Of a stretch of 64,000 bases of DNA, positions 32,892 to 44,500 are shown piece after piece. The first letter of the stretch is position 1, and every line of letters begins with the position of its first letter. Source of the DNA: Locusta migratoria (Eukaryota > Arthropoda > Insecta > Orthoptera > Acrididae); contig CM048750.1 in assembly GCA_026315105.1 (NCBI GenBank), forward strand, positions 267,707,151 to 267,771,150, read 5' to 3'. The notes under the pieces are model-generated. The model saw only the letters and a program-made list of their open reading frames with translations. It searched no databases and had not been told where the DNA came from. The translations under genes and the position numbers were made by a program.

Positions 32892-33150
32892 ATTACTTAT
32901 GCCGTCGGCAGCGTAGTGTGCTGATGTTGGTAACGAACGTGACTACTTTATTAGGATAATTAATTTAATGAACGGACAAGGGTACATACAAAAACTTGTA
33001 AACCAAAGAACAGGAACAGCATAAAGTATTTATTTCATGGTCAACATGAAAGATTATTCTTGTCTTTCTATGTAAGTGTATTTTCGCATAGCATTTAAAG
33101 TCGTTGCCAACATCAGAGCACTACTACTGATGCCGTAAGTAAAACTTTAC
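32892..33150. mobile_element. MITE family M1, copy 1
   Basis: Terminal inverted repeats of about 45 bp: ACTTATGCCGTCGGCAGCGT at the left and ACTGATGCCGTAAGTAAAA at the right, each followed inward by TGTTGG(T/C)AACGA or its inverse. The interior carries the shared core at 32971-33025 on the minus strand. Non-coding. Confidence 0.75.
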
Positions 33151-33335
33151 CTAAATATTGAAATATATACAAAAATAAAAGCTAAGGATTGCACTTTCGT
33201 CGGAGAAGGAAACGCTTGACATGTAGTTGCATCTTATTCTCGAACTGTGACTGCGGCTGGACTATTTTTAAATCCAAATTATTAATGTATTTACCGACTT
33301 TGCGGCTGTTGGTAAATAGATTAATTGGTTAAATT
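33151..33335. other. Unassigned AT-rich spacer
   Basis: Nothing recognised between two MITEs. Confidence 0.3.
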
Positions 33336-33646
33336 GTACGACGCTTCTCGCTGGGCTTCAGTGGTTATGTTGGCACCAATGGTAATGGCGGCAACTCAAA
33401 TGACCAATAAATGTTTTGTCTTGACAACTTCAATTAAAACGAAAATTATTTTCTCTGAACGGATAAGGGTACTTGCAAGCACCTGTCAACCATAGAGTAG
33501 GTACAGTATTAATTTTGCTGCGAGTGAAACGAGCAGCAATATCATTTACTCTGTAGCTCGTGAAAAATATCAACGCAATTCTACATTTCATTGTTCATCT
33601 TTTGCCAACGTAAGCACTGGACGCCGGCGAGAAGCGTCGTAAAGTT
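33336..33646. mobile_element. MITE family M2, copy 1
   Basis: Termini contain ACGACGCTTCTCGCTGGGCT and, inverted, CCGGCGAGAAGCGTCGTAAA, with TTAATTGGT and ATTAATTAG at the outer ends. The interior includes the shared core on the minus strand (33441-33510). A second copy, reversed, lies at 46361-46694. Confidence 0.75.
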
Positions 33647-34053
33647 TTACCCATTAATTAGTTGGATTTAAAATTGCATGACATGATCTTTGAAAAAGCA
33701 CATGGAGAAATTAGTAGCTTTTTTCTTCATTACGTAGTTGTAACTGGGAACAGTGTTTAAATCGATGGTAATTTGCGATACGTTCGATATATATCGTCGT
33801 GAACACCGCTGCGCACAAAGGCTTGCAAATTGCCAAATCGATATTCAAAAATAGTTATTGCCGAATGATTGCACTCAGATTGAATTACTTGGAAGAAAAA
33901 AATAAGAAAATAAAGAAAGAAATTAAAGAAAATAAATAAAAATCAAACATTATTCCCCGTGCAGTGACTGGCTCTCGATGTACTTTTTCGATTAACGAAG
34001 CAGTTCTGAATTATGTTATTAGTAAATATAATAATGTACATAAAACCGTTTAT
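33647..34053. other. Unassigned AT-rich spacer
   Basis: About 400 bases without recognisable features. GATACGTTCGATATATATCG is a short palindromic patch only. Confidence 0.3.
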
Positions 34054-34909
34054 TTAAGGGTATATTACACCGAGCGTATTTGGTCGCTAGTCGCTGGCAT
34101 ATTTGGACGCAGCTACTAAATTCGCTCCGTGTAAACAAGGACAGCGAACAAAGTCGTTGTTACGAAACGCGAGCGTCTAAAGTTGAAGCACAGAATAAGG
34201 AGTACACAGAAAGGAAACTCCTGCTGCAGTCTGTCGTCCGAAATTTAGTGCGCATGCGCGGGATCGGCCATCTTGAAAAGCAGTAAACGCGTGATCACTC
34301 CCTACTCTTTAGCGTGGTAATGCGCCGTCTTTGTTTGTTAATTGTGTATTTTAGCTGCCTGAATCGCATAAAATCAAACAAGTATTTGGTGTAATGAAAA
34401 GAAAGAACTGTCTGTCAGTGGGTGTAGCTGTTCCGTTTTTATTACGAGCAGCAATAAAAGTAAAGGCGGCCGATGGTGTTCAGCACCTCATTTGCCGCAA
34501 TAATTCTCATGCAAATAAGGATATAAGCTTCTTCACCTTCCCAAAAGATGTTGAATGGTTAGTGAACGTCGCTATATGTGTGGTAAAAGTTAAATGTTGT
34601 CAGTTCCGAATGAGACCAATGTGTGCATAATTATTAAAAGTAGCCTTGCTGCTTCTCTTGTCGATAACTCTCGCTGTTGCTGTTGCTGTAGCAGTTCAAC
34701 AGCATCGAAATGTTGAAGTACATTTATATTTTATAAGTTTAACGTCGCAGGGAATAATATAAAATGAAAGACAAAGAATAGTGCGTAAGTAGCGGGACTT
34801 CAACATTTTGCGCGTGATTTCCCTTTTCCGATTGCCCACATAGGCGAGATATTTCAGGAATTTTTAAGGCTCATCTACCTGCTCACCTTCACATAATTTG
34901 ATGCAAAAG

Positions 34910-35188
34910 TAAAATTTTACTAACGGCAATGGAGGCGTAGCGTGCTAATGTTAACGACCGTTGATCCTCTTACAAGGGGAGATCGGCAATCGGTACCCGC
35001 CGATTTCGCCCGACCTCTCCTTGTTACGATATTAAAACAAATGGAATAAGGGGAATAATATTGCTGTTTTTACTCTATGGTTGGCAGTTTCTTGTATCTA
35101 CCTTTCTCTGATCGGTAAAGTAATTGTCCTCGTAAAACGAACACTGTGTTGCCAACATTAGAACATTACTCCTGCATTGCCGTAAGTA
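34910..35188. mobile_element. MITE family M1, copy 2
   Basis: Left end AAAATTTTACTAACGGCAAT, right end GCATTGCCGTAAGTAAAACT, with TGTTGCCAACATTAGAAC just inside the right end. Shared core at 35061-35140, plus strand. It lies within the Harbinger composite and is therefore probably younger than it. Confidence 0.75.
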
Positions 35189-35261
35189 AAACTGAACCAT
35201 TCTAATCGATGACACTCATCCTGCCTCCTTTCCTTGTTCTACGCTGCTTAGGCAGGTGAAA

Positions 35262-35493
35262 TTTTACTTACGGCAATGGAGGCGTAGTGTGCTAATGTTG
35301 GCAACGAATGCTCTTCAGATACTGGAACAAATAGATTAAGGGTAATAATTATTTTATGCTGTTCCTGCTCTATGGTTGACAGATTTTTCTATATGCCCTT
35401 CTCCGATCAGTAAATTAATTATCCTCCTAAAGCAAATACAACTTTTCCAACATTGAAACACAACTACATCACTGCCATAAGTAAAATATAACA
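35262..35493. mobile_element. MITE family M1, copy 3
   Basis: Left end AAATTTTACTTACGGCAATG, right end CACTGCCATAAGTAAAATA. Shared core at 35357-35436, plus strand. It is only about 75 bp from copy 2, in the same orientation. Confidence 0.75.
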
Positions 35494-36397
35494 TATAGGT
35501 ATGTTTTAAAGGCAATATTTATTTCCAGTGCTAAGAAACAGACTGAGAATTGAAGGAGATTTATTTATTTAAAATATATTATCCAATATTTAGAAAAACG
35601 TTTTGTCGGAGTGAGAATTTTCTATTTCTTGAAGTTCACAAACAGAGACTTGAAATGTAAAACCGAAATTGAAAAAAAAAAGTTCAAAGTGATAAAAGTG
35701 ACCCATCTGTGCGGTACAAATGGTATGTAATGTTCTAGTGAATGCATATTGACAAGAAAGACTAAGAGGAAAATGAACACTTTTTTCCCTTTGCTGTAAC
35801 TGAAACAATGTGTGCCACAATATGACAAGTACAGAGTAAGTTTGTTTTGTAGTTTAGTGTTTCCGCTACCTGTCCTCCATTTGTGTGTAATTTAACAGTT
35901 TTATACATGCGCAGACGTCATTACTTCTGTGTAATCACGTTGTACTGCTAAGTCTGACGTGTGCAAATTTATTCGTGTCAAATAAAACCTGGCAGTTGTA
36001 AAGCCACTTTCTTGTTTATAACTTATTTCTCAGACATAACTTCGCGTTACTTGGGATTTTTCTGGAGATAAGCACCAAATAAAACGATCATTGATTCCAT
36101 TGTACATTTTCGTAGTTGTATTAAAATTTAGGCCTACTGTTTTTTCGTTGGATTACAATTAGGTGCAAGAACAGGGCGCAAAATAGAGGACAGCGTAATG
36201 GAAAACTGTTTCCTTTTTTAAAAGTCGGTGAGGTTAGCTGCAGTTCGTAAAAAGTCTATTTCCAGCCAAAGTACTAAGTGGCTGTAGTTCCGCGTTTACT
36301 GCTTTTCAATATGGCGTCGAGCGCAACGCTTGGTAACATACAGATCAAAGGCACCGCCTCCAGCTTTCCGTTCTGTATACTCCCTATTCTGTGGTTG
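35494..36397. other. Unassigned interior of the Harbinger composite
   Basis: AT-rich, with no coding signature recognised. ATGGCGTCGAGCGCAACGCT near 36311 is the most GC-rich patch. Confidence 0.3.
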
Positions 36398-36479
36398 AAG
36401 GGTGGGCTACTTTAGACGCTGGTCGCTGGCGTTTTTGGTCGCTCGCAAATGTTGGTCGCCCCGTGTCATATACAGGAGC

Positions 36480-36745
36480 GTATAAAGTAGCCACCAGTAG
36501 ATTCAAAATGTCGAAGGAAGTAATAAATGCTGGCATTGTGTTTCTCGCAAGAATCTTAAAAGAACCATCTACCAAAATCAAAACGGAAAAGTAGAAAAAA
36601 AAAATGAAAATGGATAAGAAGGTGCATTGGGAGGAGGGATAAATGTAGTGCTTCTGCAAATCTTTTGAGAGAATTATTGTGTGGAGATCCTTCTGCCTAC
36701 AGAAATATAATGAAGATGAGATATTTTATTGTTTTGATTTTTGTT
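36480..36745 (+). pseudogene. Harbinger transposase N-terminus, plus copy
   Basis: MSKEVINAGIVFLARILKEP begins the frame; the equivalents of KWIRRWIARRDKYG and SANLFGEL follow only in shifted frames (KMDKKVHWEEG, KSFERIIV). It is an inverted relative of the minus-strand copy at 37725-38015 and ends soon after. Confidence 0.65.
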
Positions 36746-37169
36746 TTCAGGTGTTTGGTATCCATATTCCCCAAGAGATCTTCAGTCTTCTATTCGTCAA
36801 AAGTTGGTTAAATAGAGTGTCTTTAAGTTTAGTATGTAAATAATCATTTTTAATGTCCTACAATACTGGAGAACTTTGATAAATTTCCAGAAATTTGATT
36901 ACAATTCCACTCCATATTTTGTTTGGCGGGAAACAGATCTGTTTGGTATCACCAACCTCCAAAACAATGTGTCATATGCTACGTCACGTTTCAATTGTTT
37001 TTACGAAGACGCTAGCGCCTGAAGTCGCTGCGTGTCATTGCGTCAGCGTATTCATTTTTCATTCGCTATTCGCCTATACGCCGAGCGACAACGGACGCCA
37101 CCGACTAGCGACCAAATACTCTCCGTGTAAAAGGTATATTATTCGGTAATACTAAACAGTTCTGTTTCC

Positions 37170-37500
37170 CAAGGTGCGACATGACAATTTTCAAGTCTAC
37201 AGCAAATCAGAAACAGGACAATTTTAGTAGTAGACTACAGTACCTTATAAAACATAAATAAGGCATTACAGTCATCAATATAAAAAAACGTATTAAAATA
37301 TTATACATCATACCTGTTACTACATTCCTTAATAAAGAAACACTTACGCTGTGATGATGCCATATGGCTATATTACATGTATTGATGACAGTAAGTTAAT
37401 GCATTAGTAATGTTTTCTAAGGTAGTCTAATACTAGAGGTATCCTTCTGTTTCTGATTTGCTGTAGACTTGAAAATGGTCATCCTGAGCGAAACCGGTCG
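37170..37500. repeat. Hairpin element inside the Harbinger composite
   Basis: The arms (about 37176-37285 and 37385-37480) both contain TTTCAAGTCTACAGCAAATC then AGAAACAG in opposite orientation. Just outside lies GAGCGAAACCGGTCGTC, like the GAAACCGG motif of the foldback at 9751-10062. Confidence 0.65.
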
Positions 37501-37724
37501 TCAAAACGACGAGAAATTTTGTGATCATTGACGCAAATAAAGATATTAAAAGTTCTGTGTCGCACCAAACAAAATATGAAGTGGAATTGTAATCAAATTT
37601 CTGAAAATTTATCGAAGTTTTCCAGTATTATGGGACATTAAAAATAACGATTATTTAAATTTTATTCTAGGCGACATCGCCATCCTCTGATGGTATTCTG
37701 TTTCCTTATTTTATTCTCTACCAT

Positions 37725-38015
37725 TTACAGTAATCTATGAAAATTTTCTCCTGTGGTCCGCATTATATTTCTGTAGTCAGAAGGACCTTCACTCGATAAT
37801 TCACCGAAAAGATTTGCAGAAGTACCATATTTATCCCTCCTTGCAATCCACCTTCTAATCCATTTTCTTTTATTCTTTTCTACATTTCCGTTTTGCTTTT
37901 GGTTCATTAATTGTTCTTTTAAAACTGTTGCGAGAAACACAACACCAGCGTTTACAATTTCCTTCGACATTTTGACTCGACTGGTGGCTACTTCAGACGC
38001 TCCTGTATATGACAC
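37725..38015 (-). pseudogene. Harbinger transposase N-terminus, minus copy
   Basis: The frame MSKEIVNAGVVFLATVLKEQ is followed by KWIRRWIARRDKYGTSANLF and PSDYRNIMRTTGENFHRLL. This is the typical start of PIF/Harbinger (HARBI1-like) transposases (W-x-R-x-W...R, 'FR-M-x-x-x-x-F-x-x-LL'). The DDE catalytic part is missing after 37725. The start codon lies just inside the right inverted end. Confidence 0.75.
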
Positions 38016-38406
38016 GGAGCAACGAAAAACGCCAGCGACCAGCGTCTAAAGTAGCCCACCCTTCAACTTTAGACGCTCGCGTTTCGGAGCAGCGACTTTG
38101 TTCGCTGTCCCTGTTTACACGGAGCGAATTTAGCAGCTGCGTCCAAATACGCCAGCGACTAGCGACCAAATTCGCTCCGTGTAATATACCCTTAATATGC
38201 CCTTTACCGTACTACGCAGAAAAGGTAAAGACGCATTCTTATTGGTCGTCTGAACGCAATCTGTGATTGGCTGCCTTTACCTCCTATCAATCGTTGCGCC
38301 ATAACCAACGTCTAGAAGTCAACGTCAGCCACCGATGTGTACAATGCACATTGACCTGTCTCACCATTAGGCCAGCTTCCCATTTTCATAACAGGATTTC
38401 TCGGTT

Positions 38407-38643
38407 AAACTTTACTTACGGCATCGGATGCGTAGTGTGATAAAGATGGTGCCAAAAATACTCGCTTAACGACGGTAATTACAAGGGTCCATACAACAAG
38501 TCAACTGTAGATCAGGGACAGCAATATAAAAATATTTCGCGATAAAGATGATAAATTAGTCCACCTCATTCTGTGACTTTGAATTTTCAATGATCGTAGC
38601 CAACATCAGCAAACAACGCTGCCGAGGCCGTAAGTAAAATTTT
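38407..38643. mobile_element. MITE family M1, copy 4
   Basis: Left end AAACTTTACTTACGGCATCG, right end GAGGCCGTAAGTAAAATTTT, with TAGCCAACATCAG just inside. Shared core on the minus strand at about 38481-38522. Confidence 0.75.
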
Positions 38644-40384
38644 ATCGAACTTCTCACGTAACATATAGGACTATGTGTGCACCATCTCTGAAGTTCGATT
38701 TCCTTTCAACGCTAACAAAAATTGCCTTCCAATTGTGCAATAAATTCTCTAAATTAGGACATATTGAAGAAAAAATCGTTTTGGATTAAAAAACCATAAT
38801 AGAAGTACAAGGAAACAAATACCACTTGAAAATTTAAACTAGCAACTGAAGGCCTGCTATGTATTTCTACAAACGAGAATTCGACAAGATTAATTGTCTT
38901 CACCGATGGTATTCAACAGTCTGCTTACAACAGATTTACGGTTTAGTCATTCGGTTAAACTGACAGGAGGATATTAGGATATTCTAGCGAAACAAACTTA
39001 AAAAATTGAGAGCTTGTGGATAACTAACATTTCGGATTGCGTAAAACTACAAAACATTGAGACAAAAAATACGATATCTGGATCAATTATTTATTCCCCA
39101 AAACTAGGTTTTGAATCTCTTTATTCGCGTCGACTAGTGGAGCAATGAAATGTTAAATAGCATATTTACTTTCATAATTTGAAGTAATTTTCTTTTCACT
39201 CTCATGATAATTTTGAAAAAAAAAAAGAAATGCGGTAACTAGTTTCTGGCACAAAAATTTCAAGAAACTAGTCATTGTTTACTGTGTTTACGTTAAATGA
39301 ATTATTAGCATACAACAAAATCTAATGAATATCTGTAATACTGAAATTAATTATTGTCTGCTGTAGAACAGTGTCGTTAGACAAAAAAATTGGTAGTAAT
39401 AGTTATCTTAGCGCAAAACTTTCAAAACTATTTAAACTGAAGTGGTAGAAGGTGTAACACGTACTTACTTTATTTGAGCACTAGCCAAATGGAAGTTCAG
39501 ATGAATTTTCGGCTCAGTTGGATATATGAAAGAGAAATATTGGTTGCAGCATGATTAACAGGAAACTTTCAAGGCTGAAAACAGCTAGTAGACGCAATGA
39601 AATCGTCACAAAGTGTCAAAAATCTCTTGACAATATCTGCGACCAAAGAATAAAAATTTTTCTGAGAATATTATGCAATTATCTCTGTATTATGCACCAA
39701 AGAAGCTCGTTGTATGGCACTATATTGGAAACTGAGCTCACTGACTGAAAACCACAGACGTAAGTGTCGGAACACAGTAAGACTGGGTTTGAACACGACT
39801 CGAGTGTTTGAACAGTGTATGTAACAGCAAATCATGAGATCTTTTAGATCTTTCGCTCAATCTGAGTTTTTCTTGTAGTATCGCAGCGCTCTGTCTTAGC
39901 GCTTTTAATGATCTTAGGATTTTAATAAATAAAAAATACAAGAAAAAACAACTATGAAAGACGGACTGAAGTATATGTTAACGTGAATGTCATGTGTAAC
40001 AACAAAAACAACTAATAAATATATAAGATATTGCAATCGCGATTCTGTCAGCTTTACTCGATTCCGAACGTCATGCTATCTAGTGATGTCTGAATGAAAC
40101 ACATCCACCCCCAATAATCATTTCGTTTATTAGCCGTTTCATTTTTAATCAAACACTCTTCCTTTTTTGATCTGAATGTTGTCTTCTTTTCAAAGTTATT
40201 AAATCTAGAAGCTTCTTAACCTAATATTGTAAGAAGTTCTCATTTGCAACCCAGTTGATACATGATTACAGTATCACTTAAACAAATAAAATACTCATTG
40301 ATCTCTATACTACATTGCGTTACGTAAATCAAATAAGATCTTTGGCAGACAGCAGTTTCACATTAGCCTATTACGTTTAAAATA
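38644..40384. other. Unassigned AT-rich DNA
   Basis: About 1.7 kb without a recognisable gene, TE terminus or tandem repeat. Open frames are short and lack family signatures. Confidence 0.4.
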
Positions 40385-41875
40385 TTGACGAGCCTAATGA
40401 AGATGCGACTACCGGAAGAAATCGACGACAAGATCCTAGAGGAACAACTTAGATTCAGGGAAAGTTGAAGCACCCTACTTGCAGTCAAAAACCTCATAGA
40501 CGACTTAGAGGAGAATGTTAGACTTCCGAAAGGAAAATAGAACACAGTATTCGTCGATTTTACAAAGGCGTTTGACAATCTCAACAGGACCAAAATACGC
40601 GGCAAAATAAAACAGATGGCGGAACAAAACAAGGAACTAAGCCTCTTCACAAACAACATCTTGAGCGAAAACACCTTATAATATCAGACAACGTAACAAC
40701 CTCGCTTGAAATTACCTATATAGACAAATGTAGTGTTTCAAGAAGACCCCCTCAGTCCCCTTCTGTTCAAATTAGCCACACATGACGTGGTCCAAGCAAT
40801 AAGAACTTTGACTCCATCCCTCGAGGTCTACATGTACGCTGACTACATGGCGCAGGGATCACACGATACTAATGAACTGCAGAAAGGAATAAATTCTCTA
40901 GGAGCATGAGCTGAATACAACGGACTATGCCGCACGGGAGTAGCCGAGCGGTCTGGAGCGCCACGTTGCGTATCGCGCGGCCTCCCACGTCGGAGGTTCG
41001 AATCCTCCCTCGGATATAGCTGTTTGTGTTGTCTTTAGTATAAGTTAATTCATAAGTAGTTTGTAAGTTTAGGGACTGATGAACTCGCATTTAAGTTGAA
41101 CAATGGACTGCAGATAAACGCAGAGAAGCCTGAACATATGGTCTTCAGGAAAGGAAGACGCCTATCCGCAAAGGACGAAATATACCTCAAGCAAGAACGT
41201 CTACAAACTACAACTTCAAATATCTGGGCGTAACGGTCCAGGCAACAGCACATTTGTCAGAATCCACGCAACATTACGAGCAGCAGCCCCAACCAAAGCC
41301 ATCTACGACATCAAGTCATTAAGCAAACTATCCCTAGAAACAGCTATGGTCCTCTTCGAAGACAAACTTGTCCCTATTCCAACATAGGGAATAGAGATAA
41401 CATGGGAAAAATTAAGATATGGAAACGTACTACGAATGGAAAAAATGAAAGCCAGATTTCTTAAAGCAGCCCACGGAATTTCCAGATACAAGTCAAGACT
41501 AGCGTACGAACTCGGGAGAGAAACGTTTGTAATAGAGGATCCGAGATGGAAATTCAACCTGTCCTACACTAAAACTGGAAGAAACTGTGGTTAAAGTGGG
41601 AGAAGAAAAAGATGGAGATATGGTCAGAGTTGTACTATTCAGAGACCATGATGAAGAGAGTACGGAACGGCACAAACCAGGAGCTGAGACACTTTATAAG
41701 TTCCATGGTAGTCCTGGGCTACCATCACATAATCTGCAGGACCAAGACATACCATGACCCGGACCTGATGTGCATATGTGAACTCTGGGAAACACTGTGA
41801 CCGATACCACGTACTGACGTGTAAAAGCCGTGTGAAATCAGTCACAGAATCCTCTATTAAATAATGTAATCTAGA
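40385..41875 (+). pseudogene. LINE ORF2 fragment split by a SINE
   Basis: Fragments in changing frames read STLLAVKNLIDDLEENVRLP, VFVDFTKAFDNLNRTKI (RT), a decayed PLSPLLFKLATHDVVQ, EVYMYADYMAQ (catalytic YADD changed to YADY), FKYLGVTVQATA and LEMEKMKARFLKAAHGISRY-like sequence. It ends with a Cys/His region CHDPDLMC-like, CICELWE and RYHVLTCKSR near 41760-41835, typical of the C-terminal zinc knuckle of I-like LINEs. The catalytic change, stops and the SINE make it dead. Confidence 0.75.
40927..41099 (+). mobile_element. SINE family A with near-perfect 10-bp duplication
   Basis: The head contains TAGCCGAGCGGTCTGGAGC and GGTTCGAATCC, with the family-A body after it; the extreme 3' tail is missing. 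ACAACGGACT (40917-40926) and ACAATGGACT (41100-41109) flank it, nine of ten bases matching. It interrupts a LINE frame. Confidence 0.85.
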
Positions 41876-42175
41876 ATGCACAACTTGTGCGCAGTATCAG
41901 GGGAAACGTTTACGGTAAGTGTAACAGTTATCGATATCGGTTATAAGACAGACCTTTCGTACCAGTGATCGGCAGCACAAAATATACCGAGAACCTGTTA
42001 TCGGTACTAAGTCGTACTATGTGTCGTCAAAAGGACGTATATTTTTATTTATAGATGACACATATATTTAGCGATTAAATGCGTATTCTAAATGTAAAAG
42101 AAAACGCCGATTACTCGGACATTGTCTATTACTGTTATACCTACCCTATATATATTCATGCGTAGTGGCTATGTA
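41876..42175. other. Unassigned spacer
   Basis: AT-rich with TATCGATATCGGTTAT-type short palindromes. Nothing supported. Confidence 0.3.
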
Positions 42176-42178
42176 TAA

Positions 42179-43111
42179 AGGCTAGTCTACACGACGACTC
42201 TAGGTTGCGACACTCGTTGCATGAAATGAATTGCGCGCAACTGGTTTCGTGTATTCTGTAGACACGGCGCCAATACTATACACTTTAGTTTCGTTGTTTC
42301 GTATAAGTGCCGTAGAATGAAAGTTTTGGTAGCTGTAAAAGTTGTGGGTAGCTATTGCTTTTCTGTGTGAAGTCTCTGCATAAGACTAAACATAAAAAAT
42401 AAGAGACGTGTTTGGGTTTGTGACTGGATTTTTAAATAATAATAATAATAAAAAAAGAGTCAGCTCGGTTGCTTAGCAACCTTGCTGAAAGAAATTGTGA
42501 TCGAAGACCCTAGAAGTTATTTCAATCAACTCAGAATTGCACCAGAGCAGTTTACGTTCATTTTAAACAGGGTTAGTAATTCAATAAAGAAACAAGACAC
42601 TGTTATGCGTGAAACATTGTTACCAGAATTGAAATTACAGATTGCATTACTTTTCTTGTCAAGTAGGTATTCGTCTCTACAGTATCTGTACCGTGTTCCC
42701 AAATCCACAACTGCCATACTTCTTTTGTATAGGTATTTGGAATTAAAATACATTCAATCTGCAATTCATTAATCGTCAACCCATCAATATTTAATTCACG
42801 AATAATTGCTTCAAGAGCACTAACACGCCGCTGCTTATTCCTGAAATTTTCATCGTTAAAATGGCACAAATACCTATGAATCGTATATATGTTCAAAAAC
42901 AGAATTATTTCTTCCTTTCCCCCATTTATGTTGTGTTTTGTTCTGTATTGGTTATCACCTAACCTAAAAACACGCGCAATCAGATTCGCCAAAGTTGGAA
43001 AGTGCCGAAACTGTTTAGTTTCGCCAAAGAGTTGCGCGAACGCCCGCCGCGCATGCGCACTGCCCAGTAGCGCAGTTTCATGATACGTAGTGTCGTCATG
43101 TAAACTAGCCT
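42179..43111 (+). mobile_element. Compact Harbinger-type element, TAA duplication
   Basis: Inverted ends AGGCTAGTCTACACGACGAC (42179) and GTCGTCATGTAAACTAGCCT (ending 43111) are flanked by TAA at 42176-42178 and 43112-43114, the three-base target typical of PIF/Harbinger. The plus frame 42482-42772 encodes VIEDPRSYFNQLRIAPEQFT, FILNRVSNSIKKQDTVMRET and SSLQYLYRVPKSTTAIL, a HARBI1-like transposase N-terminal half. The catalytic part is absent. A minus frame 43139-42603 overlaps; its nature is unclear. At 933 bp it is an internally deleted copy. Confidence 0.85.
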
Positions 43112-43114
43112 TAA

Positions 43115-43532
43115 GAAATGTTATTGTAAATTTATTCAAACAAAATAGAAGTTGGTAAAGTGGTATGATTTAAGGCTATTTTGCCAGTATTTTACGAAAA
43201 TGTCATATTTTAACCAGAGACATAGCTTTTTATTGCGACTAGTTCGTAGTTTCTAGTGTATCCCTTTCTCCTTTGCACTCATTCCACGGAAGTCAGAAGT
43301 TCCCTGGTTGTTCGAACAAAGTCGATCAAGTATCGAAATCTGCGGCATATCGAGAAAACTCGAGTTCGTTCTACCGGCAGCACCGTTTGCTCAGCACTGT
43401 TGGACACACTCCTATGTGATCACGGACTTCATTAAAAACAATAAATAATAATGACAACAAATAAAAAAATACATTATGTCAGATATTACAAAAAAATCTG
43501 TGAACAATTTACGATTCGTCTGGGGTCCTTAA
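43115..43532. other. Unassigned AT-rich spacer
   Basis: No recognisable feature between the Harbinger element and the next SINE. Confidence 0.3.
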
Positions 43533-43547
43533 CAAATCATCTTAGAA

Positions 43548-43735
43548 TGTTCAAATGTATGTTCAGCTAATGGAACTTAACTGCGGGGTCATCAATCCCT
43601 AAACTTTACAAACTACTTATAAATTACCTTATAATGAAGACACCTGTGCCTGAGGGAGGAATTCAAATCCCTGACGGAGAACGGCCTAGCGCATCGGAGC
43701 ATAGCGCCTCAATGCGCTCGGCCACTCCCCCGCGG
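43548..43735 (-). mobile_element. SINE family A with 15-bp duplication
   Basis: Minus-strand SINE with tail at 43548 and head (GGGGAGTGGCCGAGCGCATT on the minus strand) near 43730. The B box is degenerate (GGGATTTGAATTCC). A perfect 15-bp duplication, CAAATCATCTTAGAA, lies at 43533-43547 and 43736-43750. Confidence 0.92.
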
Positions 43736-44016
43736 CAAATCATCTTAGAAAACATATAAATGCGCAGCAGCTACATAACATGTGAGACGCAAGACATGCT
43801 TTATAACGCGGCCCCTAGAGTATCAATAGCATTGTGCAACAATTTTGGGCCATAGGGTAAGGTGGTACAAATTCGATATAGGTACAATTCTGATCAACAT
43901 AAATTTTCGCGCCATTTATCAGTCTCGTAGTTTCTCGTTGTGTGGCATTTTAGCGTAGCAGGTTTCTACAGCTCCTCCTGTCTTTTCCAAGAATACGCCA
44001 CTTTGTGCTAAGGAGA

Positions 44017-44210
44017 AAATAAATGTTTGTATAGCTTATGGGACTTAACTACGGGGTCATCAGTCCCTAAACTTACAAACTACTTATAAACTACCTTATA
44101 CTAAAGACGGCACAAATATCCATGCTCGAGGGGGGATTCGAAACCCCGACCGTAGTGGCCGTGCAGACCGTGACTGGAGCGCCTCAGTCTCCTCGGCCAC
44201 CGCGGCCGGC
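44017..44210 (-). mobile_element. SINE family A with 11-bp duplication
   Basis: Minus strand: head GCCGGCCGCGGTGGCCGAGG near 44210, B box reverse complement GGATTCGAAACCCC region, tail at 44017. TGCTAAGGAGA lies at 44006-44016 and 44211-44221. Nested in the TA-flanked element. Confidence 0.9.
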
Positions 44211-44500
44211 TGCTAAGGAGAGATAAATTTTTTCACGTTAGTAGGTAAGTGAAACTACTTAGTCTAACGAGCTCTTATAAATTTCCTATTTAAGGGTGCC
44301 TAGATTCTCTACCCAAAATGCAATGTGTGGTACAACGAAGTATGCGATGGTGCCTGACGGAAAAAGTGCTTTTTATGTGGAAGATGCCCTTAGTCAAAAT
44401 TCTACTAGGAAGTGATCACAATTGTACCTAGTATGGTACATTTTCGAACGATTTTTCTCAATTCTGTAACTTTTTTATGTGCCTATACCGACATTTGTAA

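Larger units (their letters stand above)
34058..38191. mobile_element. Composite Harbinger-type DNA transposon
   Basis: Inverted ends of about 130 bp: GGGTATATTACACCGAGCG at 34058 and its inverse CGCTCCGTGTAATATACCC ending 38191, flanked by TTAA at 34054-34057 and 38192-38195. A third end-like copy lies at about 37105-37140. The block holds two inverted copies of a transposase N-terminus (36480-36740 plus; 38015-37725 minus), two M1 MITEs and a hairpin (37170-37500). The frame at 34394-34630 with ISFFTFPKD may be a decayed THAP-like finger. Harbinger elements usually duplicate three bases (TWA); a four-base TTAA fits better here. Confidence 0.75.

Noticed and set aside
34394..34630. THAP-domain gene
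   Set aside because: Only the phrase ISFFTFPKD is suggestive; the Cys/His spacing of a THAP finger is not present, so it is mentioned only as a possible remnant within the Harbinger composite.
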